From positions 6,200,001 to 6,264,000 of the forward strand of contig NZ_BJOR01000001.1 of assembly GCF_006540305.1 (NCBI RefSeq): a stretch of 64,000 bases of DNA, given 5' to 3'. Of the stretch, positions 17,178-24,619 are shown piece by piece. The position numbers and the translations under genes were made by a program. Origin of the DNA: Streptomyces sp. 6-11-2 (lineage in GTDB: Bacteria; Actinomycetota; Actinomycetes; Streptomycetales; Streptomycetaceae). Within the stretch, counting starts at the first letter, position 1. Every line of letters starts with the position of its first letter. The notes beneath the pieces were generated by a model. It did no database searches, was not told the origin of the DNA, and saw only the letters and a list, made by a program, of their open reading frames with translations.

Positions 17178-17840
17178 ATGACCGTGTCGCGTGGTTCGGC
17201 ATCGCATGCCGGAGCGGAGCACAGGCCCGGCGGGACGGGCCCCCACCCGGACGGCGATCCCAGCGACATGCTGGCGGGCCTCGGCAGTTCGTGGTCCTGG
17301 CTCCTGGGCTCGGCGCTGGCGACGCTGGTGCCGGGGATCATCGTGCTCGCCTGGCCGAACGAGACCCTGCACGTCCTGGCGATCGTGATCGGGCTGTACC
17401 TGCTCGTGACCGGCGCGTTCCGGTTCGTCGCCGCGTTCTCCCGGGAGGAGCACGGCGAGCGCCTGCCGCGGCTGCTGGTCGCGGTGCTGTTCGTCCTCGC
17501 CGGGGTGCTGTGCCTGAGGCACCCGTTGCAGACGATCGCCGCGCTCTCTCTGATCGTCGGGATCGTCTGGCTGCTGTCCGGCATGCTCACCGCCTACACG
17601 GCGCTCGCCTTCCGGAGCCTGCCCCACCGCGGCGTCCTCCTCGGCGCGGCGGCGCTCGGCATCGTCGCGGGCATCGTGGTGCTGGCGCTGCCCACGCAGT
17701 CGGCCCTGGTGCTGACCCGGCTGCTCGGCCTGTGGCTCGTGCTGCTCGGCCTGGTCGAACTGGGCGTCGCCTTCGCCTGGCGGTCGGCACTGCACAGGGC
17801 CGCCACGGGGACCCCGTCGGGGCCCGCGGCGACGGTCTGA
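17178..17840 (+). CDS. HdeD/DUF308 family membrane protein
   Basis: 220-residue protein with six predicted membrane helices in the repeating short-loop pattern of DUF308/HdeD: WSWLLGSALATLVPGIIVLA, LAIVIGLYLLVTGAFRFVAA, LLVAVLFVLAGVLCL, IAALSLIVGIVWLLSG and two more. The N-terminal 35 residues are polar. HdeD proteins are associated with acid or general stress tolerance, mechanism unknown. The ATG at 17178 follows GAGGAGGAG. Confidence 0.88.
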   Translation: MTVSRGSASHAGAEHRPGGTGPHPDGDPSDMLAGLGSSWSWLLGSALATLVPGIIVLAWPNETLHVLAIVIGLYLLVTGAFRFVAAFSREEHGERLPRLLVAVLFVLAGVLCLRHPLQTIAALSLIVGIVWLLSGMLTAYTALAFRSLPHRGVLLGAAALGIVAGIVVLALPTQSALVLTRLLGLWLVLLGLVELGVAFAWRSALHRAATGTPSGPAATV

Positions 17841-17974
17841 GCCCCTCGTACGACGACCGCGGTGCCGGTCCGGGGCCGCACGCCGGCCGTCCTGCCCTCG
17901 GCCGGTCCGGCCCCCGTCCGGGCGGTTCACGCCCTATGGCGCGCCGCCCCGCACGCGACGACCAAGGAGGATCC

Positions 17975-19333
17975 ATGGCCCCCGCCGACGCCCCCGTCCC
18001 GCCGGCCCCGGGCGGCGCCGGGGAGCCCCGGCGCTCCCTGACCCCCGCGGAGTACGCCGACTACGAACGTCTCCGCCGGGCCGCCGCGGTCAAGCACCGG
18101 AGGCTGCGCCGGGCGGGCGCCACGGTCCTGCTGGTGGTGACCCTGGTGTTCGCCCCCTTGGCCGTGGTCGCCGCCTGGGTGCACGACACGGTCGGCGACA
18201 CCGACCGCTACGTCCAGACCGTCACGCCCCTGGCCCACGAACCGGCGGTGCAGAACGCCGTGACCGACCGGCTGACCAAACGCGTCGTGGACAACATCGA
18301 CCTGAACGCGGTGACCGCGGCGCTCACCGACGCCCTCAGGAAGTCCGGGGCCCCGCCGCGCGTCGTCGACAACTCCACCGTGCTGACCGGCCCGCTGCGC
18401 GGCGCCGTCACCGACGTGGTGCACCGCGTCGTCAAGCGCGTCATCACCAGCGACGTCTTCGAAGAGGTCTGGGTGACCGCCAACCGGCGGGCGCAGACGG
18501 CTCTGATGAACGTCCTCACCGGAAACCAGAAGGGCGCCGTACGGGCCCAGGGCGACACCGTGCAACTGGACATCGGGGTCGTCGTCGACCAGGTCAAGCA
18601 CGAGCTGGAGAGCGCCGGCTTCCGGAAGGCCTCGGTCATACCCGCCCCCGACCGTTCGATCACCCTGTTCAGGACCGAGAAGCTCAGCAAGGCCCAGGAC
18701 GCCATGCGGCTGCTCGACATCGTCGGCGTCTGGCTGCCCGTCGTGACCATCGTGTTCGCCGCGCTGACCGTGTGGACGGCTCCGTCGCACCGGCTGATGT
18801 TGCAGGTCACGGCCATCGGCGTGGGCGTGATGATGATCGTCCTGCTCATCGCCCTGGCCGTGGCCCGCCGGGTCTACCTCGGCTCCGTCCCGCCGACGAC
18901 GCTGCCCCCCGACGCCGCCGCGGTCATCTACGACACCCTGGTGAGGTTCCTCCGCGACAGCGCGCGCACCCTCCTGGTCGTCGCCGTGATCACGGCGCTG
19001 GCCGCCTACCTGTACGGCCCGGGACGCGCGGCTCGCGGGGTGCGGACGCTGGCCGGGCGGAGCACCACCGCCGCGGGCGAGGCGCTCGGCCGCGCCGGAG
19101 TGCACACCGGTACGGCCGGACACTGGCTGGACGCCCACCGGAAGTGGACCACCGGCGTCGTCATCGCGGCCGGCGCGCTCGCCCTGGTGCTCTGGAACCA
19201 CCCCACGGTCGCGGTCGTCGCACTCGTCCTGTGCGTCGTCCTCGCCGTCCTGATCCTCCTGGCCGTCCTCGCCTCCGCCACGGGCCCCGCCGAGTCCGCG
19301 GGATCCGGCGGCGTACGCCCCGCGACGTCCTGA
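17975..19333 (+). CDS. Large integral membrane protein of unknown function
   Basis: 452-residue protein. A basic cytoplasmic N-terminus (residues 1-45) leads to a first helix (VLLVVTLVFAPLAVVAAWV), then an extracytoplasmic domain of about 180 residues starting HDTVGDTDRYVQTVTPLAH, then several helices (VTIVFAALTVW, VGVMMIVLLIALAV, TLLVVAVITALAAYL and two C-terminal ones). It resembles the uncharacterised 'integral membrane protein' of actinobacterial stress clusters with a conserved DTDRYV segment; function unknown. The ATG at 17975 has AAGGAGG upstream. It is probably transcribed with the DUF308 gene, 134 bp away. Confidence 0.85.
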   Translation: MAPADAPVPPAPGGAGEPRRSLTPAEYADYERLRRAAAVKHRRLRRAGATVLLVVTLVFAPLAVVAAWVHDTVGDTDRYVQTVTPLAHEPAVQNAVTDRLTKRVVDNIDLNAVTAALTDALRKSGAPPRVVDNSTVLTGPLRGAVTDVVHRVVKRVITSDVFEEVWVTANRRAQTALMNVLTGNQKGAVRAQGDTVQLDIGVVVDQVKHELESAGFRKASVIPAPDRSITLFRTEKLSKAQDAMRLLDIVGVWLPVVTIVFAALTVWTAPSHRLMLQVTAIGVGVMMIVLLIALAVARRVYLGSVPPTTLPPDAAAVIYDTLVRFLRDSARTLLVVAVITALAAYLYGPGRAARGVRTLAGRSTTAAGEALGRAGVHTGTAGHWLDAHRKWTTGVVIAAGALALVLWNHPTVAVVALVLCVVLAVLILLAVLASATGPAESAGSGGVRPATS

Positions 19334-19385
19334 GCCCCCGAACCCCGGGGCCGCGCGGGCGCGGGACCGCGGCGGCGCCGCACGG

Positions 19386-19402
19386 TCACCCGCTTCGGGT
19401 GA
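19386..19402 (+). promoter_or_regulatory. 17-bp inverted-repeat element, site 3 of 3
   Basis: TCACCCGCTTCGGGTGA, a perfect 7-3-7 inverted repeat, 79 bp before the ATG of the SHOCT gene at 19481. It could in principle be the terminator hairpin of the gene ending at 19333, but sequence identity with sites 1 and 2 and a similar distance to the start codon favour an operator. Confidence 0.6.
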
Positions 19403-19480
19403 GGCGCCCGGGCCTTGCCGTGCGCACGCTGACAGAGGGCAGACAGCGCATCCGGGCACAGGCCCGGACGGAGAAGAGAA

Positions 19481-19981
19481 ATGAGCACGCAGATGAACCT
19501 CGCGTACGACTACCCGCTGCTGAGCGCCTTCTGGACGATGCTGTGGTTCTTCCTGTGGATCATGTGGTTCGTCCTGCTCTTCCGGGTCATCCTCGACATC
19601 TTCCGTGACGACGGCCTGAACGGCTGGGCCAAGGCCGGGTGGCTGGTGTTCTGCATCGTGCTGCCGTTCCTCGGCGTCCTCGTCTACGTCATCGCCCGCG
19701 GCAGGAGCATGGGCCGCCGGGAGATCGCGCAGGCGCGGGAGCAGCAGGAGGCGTTCAACGCCTACATCCGGCAGACCGCGGCCGGCGGCGGCGGGTCCAA
19801 GGTCGACGAACTCGCCCGGCTGTCCGACCTGCGTGCCCGTGGAGACATCACCGACGAGGAGTTCGCCCGCGCCAAGGCGATGATCCTGGCCGGCGGCGCC
19901 CCCGAGGGCCGCGCCACCTCCGTGACCTCCACCCCCGAGAGCCCCGACAGCTCCGTCAGCTCCACTCCCGGCCGTCGATGA
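19481..19981 (+). CDS. PLD-nuclease-like N-terminal (PLDc_N) and SHOCT domain membrane protein
   Basis: 166-residue protein. Two membrane helices (SAFWTMLWFFLWIMWFVLLF and AGWLVFCIVLPFLGVLVYVI) form the PLDc_N-type unit. A C-terminal SHOCT motif follows (about residues 107-136: SKVDELARLSDLRARGDITD then EEFARAKAMIL). The tail is a Ser/Thr/Pro-rich stretch. SHOCT motifs probably mediate oligomerisation; the overall role is unknown. It is followed after 31 bp by the DUF7144 gene. Confidence 0.88.
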   Translation: MSTQMNLAYDYPLLSAFWTMLWFFLWIMWFVLLFRVILDIFRDDGLNGWAKAGWLVFCIVLPFLGVLVYVIARGRSMGRREIAQAREQQEAFNAYIRQTAAGGGGSKVDELARLSDLRARGDITDEEFARAKAMILAGGAPEGRATSVTSTPESPDSSVSSTPGRR

Positions 19982-20012
19982 ACCTGCCGGGCGAGACGAA
20001 ACGAGGGAGAAG

Positions 20013-20507
20013 ATGACCGCGACCCACACCGCACGGCCGCACCCGGCGAAGCAGGCATGGGCCACCGGCCTGACGGCCTTCGCGGCCGTCATGCTGATGA
20101 TCGCCGGAGTGCTCGACATCTTCCGCGGAATCATGGGCATCGCCCAGGACGACGTCTTCGTCACCACGCGGAACTACGTCTTCCAGTACGACCTCACAGG
20201 CTGGGGCTGGATCCACCTCGTCCTCGGGGTGCTCGCCGTGATCATCAGCATCGGGCTGTTCCAGACGGCGATGTGGGCGCGCGTGGCCGGTGTGGCGATC
20301 GCCGGGCTGATCATCCTCGCCAACTTCCTGTCCCTGCCGTACTACCCGGTCTGGGCGGTCGTGGTGATCGCGTTCTCCGGGTTCATCATCTGGGCCCTGT
20401 GCGTGCTGCGGCCCGAGGAGTCCGCGGCCTCTCCCACCACCACCGCGTCCTCCACCTCCTCCACTCCCTCCTCCAGCACCGGAACCGCCCCGCCCCGCAA
20501 CCCGTGA
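20013..20507 (+). CDS. DUF7144-type four-helix membrane protein
   Basis: 164-residue protein with four membrane helices and the family's central FQYDLTGWGWIHLVLGVLAV segment, followed by GLFQTAMWARVAGVAIAGLI and PYYPVWAVVVIAFSGFIIWA. The last 25 residues are almost entirely Ser/Thr/Pro. It has no known function and is commonly co-encoded with DUF308 and SHOCT proteins. The ATG at 20013 is preceded by AGGGAGAAG. Confidence 0.82.
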   Translation: MTATHTARPHPAKQAWATGLTAFAAVMLMIAGVLDIFRGIMGIAQDDVFVTTRNYVFQYDLTGWGWIHLVLGVLAVIISIGLFQTAMWARVAGVAIAGLIILANFLSLPYYPVWAVVVIAFSGFIIWALCVLRPEESAASPTTTASSTSSTPSSSTGTAPPRNP

Positions 20508-20786
20508 GGGGCCGGGCGAGCCGGCCCGCAAGGCCCGGGCGAGCACACCGCCCGGGCCGCGCCGACACGTGTCGGGAGACGCTGGGCCTTCGGGCGCCCG
20601 CATCGATGTCCGGCCCGGCGGCGGTTCGCGCAGTGAGCGCCCTCACGGGGATCCGCCCGCCCGCAAGGAACGCCGCCCCGCCGTAGGTTGCCGGTCGGTC
20701 CGCTCCCGGGATGCGGCGCCCATACCGGCGCGTAGCGTGGAAAGGGCGATGCAGGAAACTCAAGAGACCAGGCGGGAGGGATTCTC

Positions 20787-20966
20787 GTGGGTACAGCACC
20801 GGAGACCCTGCAGAAGGCCGAACTGACGGAGGAGCAGGAACGCGCCAGTGAGCGTCAGTGGTTCCTCGATGCCGACACCGGGGAGCTGAAACCGGAGGAG
20901 AGTTCCGACCGCGTCGAGCAGACCGGGCCGGGCCCGGTTCGCGTGGCTCGCTGGACCTTCGATTGA
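20787..20966 (+). CDS. 59-residue peptide gene coupled to an E1-like enzyme
   Basis: A GTG at 20787 with GGGAGGG 6 nt upstream opens a 59-codon frame. The product is polar and acidic (TLQKAELTEEQERASERQWF, then LDADTGELKPEESSDRVEQT) with a less charged C-terminal end, PVRVARWTFD. It has no signal peptide and no di-Gly terminus. Its stop overlaps the TTG start of the following adenylyltransferase gene, so the two are translationally coupled. That arrangement recalls substrate-peptide plus E1-like pairs such as MccA/MccB. It is a candidate substrate or regulatory partner; the function is not known. It is probably too short for a ubiquitin-like fold. Confidence 0.72.
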   Translation: MGTAPETLQKAELTEEQERASERQWFLDADTGELKPEESSDRVEQTGPGPVRVARWTFD

Positions 20967-21913
20967 CTGCTCCGCCCGAGGACCGCGTCTGGGCGCGTCA
21001 CCACCGGCGTACGGGAGCGGCGCTGATCGTCGGCGCGGGAGCGGTCGGCGGATTCCTCGCCGAGGAACTCGCCCGGATCGGATTCAGCCCGCTCCGGCTG
21101 GTCGACCCCGACACGCTCGCGGTGGAGAACCTGATTCGCCACCCACTCGGTGCTCCCGCCCTGGGACAGCCGAAGGCCCTGGCACTGGCTGCGAAGATCC
21201 GTCGCGACTTCCCCTCCTGCGACGCCACCGGCCATCACGCGGACTTCCTCGCGTTGCCCGCGGACGAGCAGTGGTCGCTGGTGGGCGGCGCGGACGTGGT
21301 GGTGGCGGCGACCGACTCCGCCGTGTGCCAGCGCCATGTCAACCGCGTGGCCCTGGCGGTGGGCAGACCCGCGGTGTATCCGGCGGTCTGGGTGGACCCC
21401 AGGATCCGTGACGCCGAGGTCGGCGAGATCCTGTGGGTGCTCCCCGGCAGGCGGACCCCCTGTTACGAGTGCGCGGTGGCCTTCCGGCAGGGGACCGCCG
21501 ACACCCAGGCGGCCCGCGGTGCCCGGGTGGACATCCAGCTCGTCGCCCTGGCCACGGCCCAGGTCGTGACCGCACTGGCCCACCCCGACGACGACCGCTC
21601 GGCGATCCTCGATCATCAGCGCACCGCCATCTACCTGCACGGGCTGACGCCCACCTCGCCCGGCGTCCGGGCCACCTTCCCCACCGCGGGGCTGAGCAGC
21701 CGGAACGTCCGGGTCCCCTTCCCGTCCCGGCCCTGCGCGGCCTGCCACGGCTGGCGCCATGTGGCCTCCTCCCCGGCATTGGCCGCCGCGGGAACGGGCG
21801 GGCGGCCCGGCGAGGACGGGGATGGGGGACGCTGCTGGCCCGTCTTCGCCGCCATCGTGCTGTGCATCGTGGTCCTGTTCATCGTCTCGGTCGCCCACGG
21901 CAGGCACATGTAG
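20963..21913 (+). CDS. ThiF/MoeB/E1-like adenylyltransferase with C-terminal membrane anchor
   Basis: 316-residue protein of the E1-like superfamily. A Rossmann nucleotide motif (IVGAGAVGGFLAEELARIGF, from residue 22), an acidic pair in LVDPD, the NLIRH motif (N56, R59), K71 and D118 (AATDSAVC) match the ATP-binding set of ThiF, MoeB and MccB. Two Cys pairs (C167/C170 and C258/C261) form the structural zinc site. A hydrophobic C-terminal helix (about 292-312) would anchor it in the membrane, which is unusual for the family. The TTG at 20963 is inside the upstream stop (TTGA). It probably adenylates a peptide C-terminus, with the adjacent 59-residue product the obvious candidate. There is no ThiS, MoaD or JAB partner nearby. 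Confidence 0.85.
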   Translation: MTAPPEDRVWARHHRRTGAALIVGAGAVGGFLAEELARIGFSPLRLVDPDTLAVENLIRHPLGAPALGQPKALALAAKIRRDFPSCDATGHHADFLALPADEQWSLVGGADVVVAATDSAVCQRHVNRVALAVGRPAVYPAVWVDPRIRDAEVGEILWVLPGRRTPCYECAVAFRQGTADTQAARGARVDIQLVALATAQVVTALAHPDDDRSAILDHQRTAIYLHGLTPTSPGVRATFPTAGLSSRNVRVPFPSRPCAACHGWRHVASSPALAAAGTGGRPGEDGDGGRCWPVFAAIVLCIVVLFIVSVAHGRHM

Positions 21914-21923
21914 GCCGGTTACG

Positions 21924-21967
21924 CCGAGAGCGCGCGCGTTTGACTCCGAGAGCACGCGCGTTTGACG
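21924..21967. repeat. Two tandem copies of a 22-bp repeat
   Basis: 21924-21945 and 21946-21967 are near-identical (CCGAGAGCGCGCGCGTTTGA compared with CCGAGAGCACGCGCGTTTGA), followed by a degenerate third start. They lie between convergent genes (E1-like, plus; YceI, minus) and have no hairpin symmetry of note. Confidence 0.7.
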
Positions 21968-21989
21968 CTGAGAGAGGGCTCGTCGCCCG

Positions 21990-22580
21990 TTATGACCGCT
22001 CGGGGCTCCGCCCGGGACCGGGCAGCGGTTCGAGCCCGGTCACCGCGTACTCGATCCGGACGTCGTCGGCCAGTCTCAGCGCGCCCAGGAACGCGCTGTA
22101 CGGCTTGATTCCCCAGGTGGACTGGGTGACGGTAGCCCAGCCGCACACCAATCCGTCCCCGTCGCCGCCCCCGTGCACGGTCACCGGGTGGCTCCGGCCC
22201 TTGATCGTGAGGTCCCCCGTGATCTCGAAGGACTCCGGCGTTCCCGTGACGCTCGTGGAGCGGAAGACGATGACGGGGTGCTGTGCGGTGTGCAGCAGGC
22301 CCTCGCCCTTCAGCAGGTGTTTGATCTCCGTCCTGTCGGCGTCGGTGAGGGGCTTGAGCCCTCCCGTCCCCTCCCGGACCGTCAACGAACCCGTCTCGAC
22401 CGTCACGGTCACCGACGACTTCCCGGGATCACCCGTGACGACCACCGCCTCCCCGGTCCACCGGGTGGCTTCGAGCGTGAGGTCGTGCCCCGCTTTCCGC
22501 CCGAACCCCGCGCGGCTGGTCCTGATCAGCAGCCGGCCGATCGGCGATCCGAATCCGTACGTTCCCTCACCCAGTACCAC
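21990..22580 (-). CDS. YceI-like family protein
   Basis: 196-residue lipocalin-like YceI-fold protein, probably binding an isoprenoid or amide lipid. Diagnostic segments are SRAGFGRKAGHDLTLEATRW, FRSTSVTGTPESFEITGDLT, IKGRSHPVTVHG and WGIKPYSAFLGALRLADDV. No signal peptide is present, so it is cytoplasmic, unlike the periplasmic E. coli YceI. The start is a GTG at 22580. Confidence 0.9.
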   Translation of the reverse strand: MVLGEGTYGFGSPIGRLLIRTSRAGFGRKAGHDLTLEATRWTGEAVVVTGDPGKSSVTVTVETGSLTVREGTGGLKPLTDADRTEIKHLLKGEGLLHTAQHPVIVFRSTSVTGTPESFEITGDLTIKGRSHPVTVHGGGDGDGLVCGWATVTQSTWGIKPYSAFLGALRLADDVRIEYAVTGLEPLPGPGRSPERS

Positions 22581-22749
22581 AATTCCGACTGTAGGCGACG
22601 AGGCTCAAGCGTTTCCGGACGAGCGTGCGGCCGCGGACCGCCTCGACCGCGGCGTCTGGCGACTCCCCGGTGTTCTCCTTCTTCCTTCACCATGGCCACC
22701 TCTTCTCCTCCGGTGGCCGCAGGCTCCATGACCGAACCCGCGCGGGGCC

Positions 22750-23217
22750 TCACCCGTCCGCAGGGGAACGTTCGTCGCCGCCGACCCCTGTCGCTCGCGC
22801 GATCCCGTAGGCGCCGAGTGAGACCACGAGCCATGCCGCCGTGGCGGCCCCGAGCGCGAGCCACGCCGAGTGGTGACCGAGGAGAGCCGCGGCGACGACG
22901 GCGAACGCCACGAGCCCCAGGGTGCCCAGGGCGGCGCCACGCGCGTCGTCGCGGGCGCTCATGAGCCCTTCCTCCTCGGCCACCAGGGTCAGGCTGGCCA
23001 GCAGGATCGCGGGAAAGGCGAGGAAGACGCCGCCGACGAACGACCCGAAGAGCCGTGACACGACGGCCGCCAGGAGTGACACGCCCGCGCCGAAGCCGAA
23101 CCGGAGGAGCAGATCCTTGCGCGGCGTGCGCGCGGCCGCCCGCAGGTCCACCCGCATCCGGTCGGTGTCCTCGGCGCCTTGTCCGCTCCCGTCCCCGGGC
23201 CTCGCCGATCGCCTCAC
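22750..23217 (-). CDS. DUF3147-like membrane protein, second of a coupled pair
   Basis: 155-residue membrane protein with about four helices (FGAGVSLLAAVVSRLFGSFV, GVFLAFPAILLASLTLVAEE, ALGTLGLVAFAVVAAALLG, WLALGAATAAWLVVSLGAYG). The GTG at 23217 overlaps the stop of the upstream gene (GTGA); an internal ATG at 23157 is an alternative start that would drop 20 polar residues. The FAFPAILLASLTL-type core resembles the first protein of the pair, so the two may form a heteromer in the membrane. Function unknown. Confidence 0.75.
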   Translation of the reverse strand: MRRSARPGDGSGQGAEDTDRMRVDLRAAARTPRKDLLLRFGFGAGVSLLAAVVSRLFGSFVGGVFLAFPAILLASLTLVAEEEGLMSARDDARGAALGTLGLVAFAVVAAALLGHHSAWLALGAATAAWLVVSLGAYGIARATGVGGDERSPADG

Positions 23218-23558
23218 GGAGCCACCGCGAAGGCGATGGCGGCCGCTGTCGCGAACCACACGACAAGGGCCGCCGCGGACCCGCGCATGGCTCCGAACCG
23301 GGCGAGCGCCGGAACATCGACGAGACAGTAGGCGGTGAACGCCAGCGCTCCGGCCACCATGCCCCGAGCCGCCGTCGCCGCGTCGACGTCGCCCTTGAAC
23401 ACCACCGTCAGGATCAGCCCTCCCAGCGCCACCGAGGGGGCGGCGGCGAAGATCCCGGCCAGCCGCTTGGGCTGGACGGCTTCCGCCACCAGGGCGAAAC
23501 CCACCACGAGCAGACCACCGATGAAGGGCTTCAGGACGATCTCGAGCAGGGTCTTCAT
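23214..23558 (-). CDS. DUF3147-like membrane protein, first of a coupled pair
   Basis: 114-residue membrane protein: IVLKPFIGGLLVVGFALVAE, AGIFAAAPSVALGGLILTVV, GMVAGALAFTAYCLV and ALVVWFATAAAIAFAV. The pattern GIFAAAPSVALGGLILT mirrors VFLAFPAILLASLTL in its neighbour, so the pair look like halves of one duplicated unit. The ATG at 23558 has GAGG upstream. Confidence 0.75.
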   Translation of the reverse strand: MKTLLEIVLKPFIGGLLVVGFALVAEAVQPKRLAGIFAAAPSVALGGLILTVVFKGDVDAATAARGMVAGALAFTAYCLVDVPALARFGAMRGSAAALVVWFATAAAIAFAVAP

Positions 23559-23708
23559 CCGCACAACCTCAGCGCCGAGGCGCCACGCGCGCAACGACCC
23601 ACGCTGGCAGCCCCTTGAACGCCCGCTGCCCGGACGCATAGGTCGTACCAGCACGCGGGCCATCGTCCGGCCCTCCGGCACGGCCGCCCGCTTCCCGTGG
23701 GCGACCCG

Positions 23709-24581
23709 TCAGCCGAACCGGCCCGCCACGTAGTCCGCCGTCCTCTGGTCCTTCGGCTTGCCGAAGACGTCGTCGGTCGGGCCGTGCTCGACGATGCCGC
23801 CGGGGGTGCCCTGTTCGGCGAGGAAGAAGGCGCACTGGTGGGAGACGCGGGCCGCCTGCTGCATGTTGTGGGTGACGATCACGACCGTCACCTGGCCGGC
23901 GAGTTCCTGGATCGTCTCCTCGACCCGGCGGGTGGAGGTGGGGTCGAGCGCCGAGCACGGTTCGTCCATGAGCAGCACCCGGGGGCGTACCGCCAGCGCG
24001 CGGGCGATGCACAGGCGCTGCTGCTGACCGCCGGACAGCGCACCGCCGGGCTGGCGGAGGCGGTCCTTGACCTCCTTCCACAGGCCGGCGCGGGTGAGGG
24101 ACTCCTCGACCAGTTCGTCCTTCGTCCGACTGCTCGCGCGCGTGCCCGTCAGGCGCAGACCCGCCACCACGTTGTCGTAGATCGACATGGCGGGGAAGGG
24201 GTTGGGCTTCTGGAAGACCATGCCGATGCGGCGCCGGGCGTCGGTCAGGCGCCGCTCGGGGGCGTAGATGTCCTCGCCCTCGAAGAGCACCTCGCCCGCG
24301 AAGGCCGCCGCCGGGATCAGTTCGTGCATGCGGTTGAGGGTGCGCAGGAACGTCGACTTGCCGCAGCCGGAGGGGCCGATCAGGGCGGTGACCTGGCCGG
24401 CGGGCATCGTCAATGACACCCGGCTCAGCACCTGGTGGCTGCCGAACCAGGCCGACACCGCGCGGGCTTCGAGCGTCGCGGGTGCGGTCATCGGCCCGCC
24501 CGGGGCGGCGGGGACGGAGGTCACGGTGGTGACGGGGGGCAGGACGACCGTGTCGGTCAGGGAGTCGGTGGCATCGGTCAC
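23709..24581 (-). CDS. pstB: Phosphate ABC transporter ATP-binding protein PstB
   Basis: About 290-residue ABC ATPase of the PstB type. Walker [11 protein letters not shown]-loop [16 protein letters not shown], signature [15 protein letters not shown] and Walker [13 protein letters not shown] are all intact, so it should energise the PstC/PstA permease encoded nearby. The GTG at 24581 is favoured by an upstream GAGG and adds 30 Thr/Val/Asp-rich residues before the canonical [11 protein letters not shown] start (ATG 24491, weak ribosome site). Unusually, it is separated from pstA by four genes, including the sortase-like one. Confidence 0.92.
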   Translation of the reverse strand: MTDATDSLTDTVVLPPVTTVTSVPAAPGGPMTAPATLEARAVSAWFGSHQVLSRVSLTMPAGQVTALIGPSGCGKSTFLRTLNRMHELIPAAAFAGEVLFEGEDIYAPERRLTDARRRIGMVFQKPNPFPAMSIYDNVVAGLRLTGTRASSRTKDELVEESLTRAGLWKEVKDRLRQPGGALSGGQQQRLCIARALAVRPRVLLMDEPCSALDPTSTRRVEETIQELAGQVTVVIVTHNMQQAARVSHQCAFFLAEQGTPGGIVEHGPTDDVFGKPKDQRTADYVAGRFG

Positions 24582-24619
24582 GGCGGGTACCTCGGTTCGC
24601 GGCTGGGCTCGGTAAGCGG

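Noticed and set aside
20787..21913. Thiamine or molybdopterin biosynthesis (ThiS/ThiF or MoaD/MoeB) as the role of the E1-like gene
   Set aside because: The small partner lacks the GG terminus and beta-grasp length, the enzyme has a membrane anchor, and no thi or moa gene is nearby.
21924..21967. Possible CRISPR repeats
   Set aside because: The 22-bp units are directly adjacent with no spacers, number only two, and no cas gene is present in the window.
22020..22040. tRNA T-arm-like GGTTCGAGCC
   Set aside because: It lies inside the 3' end of the YceI gene and no acceptor stem, D arm or anticodon arm can be built around it.
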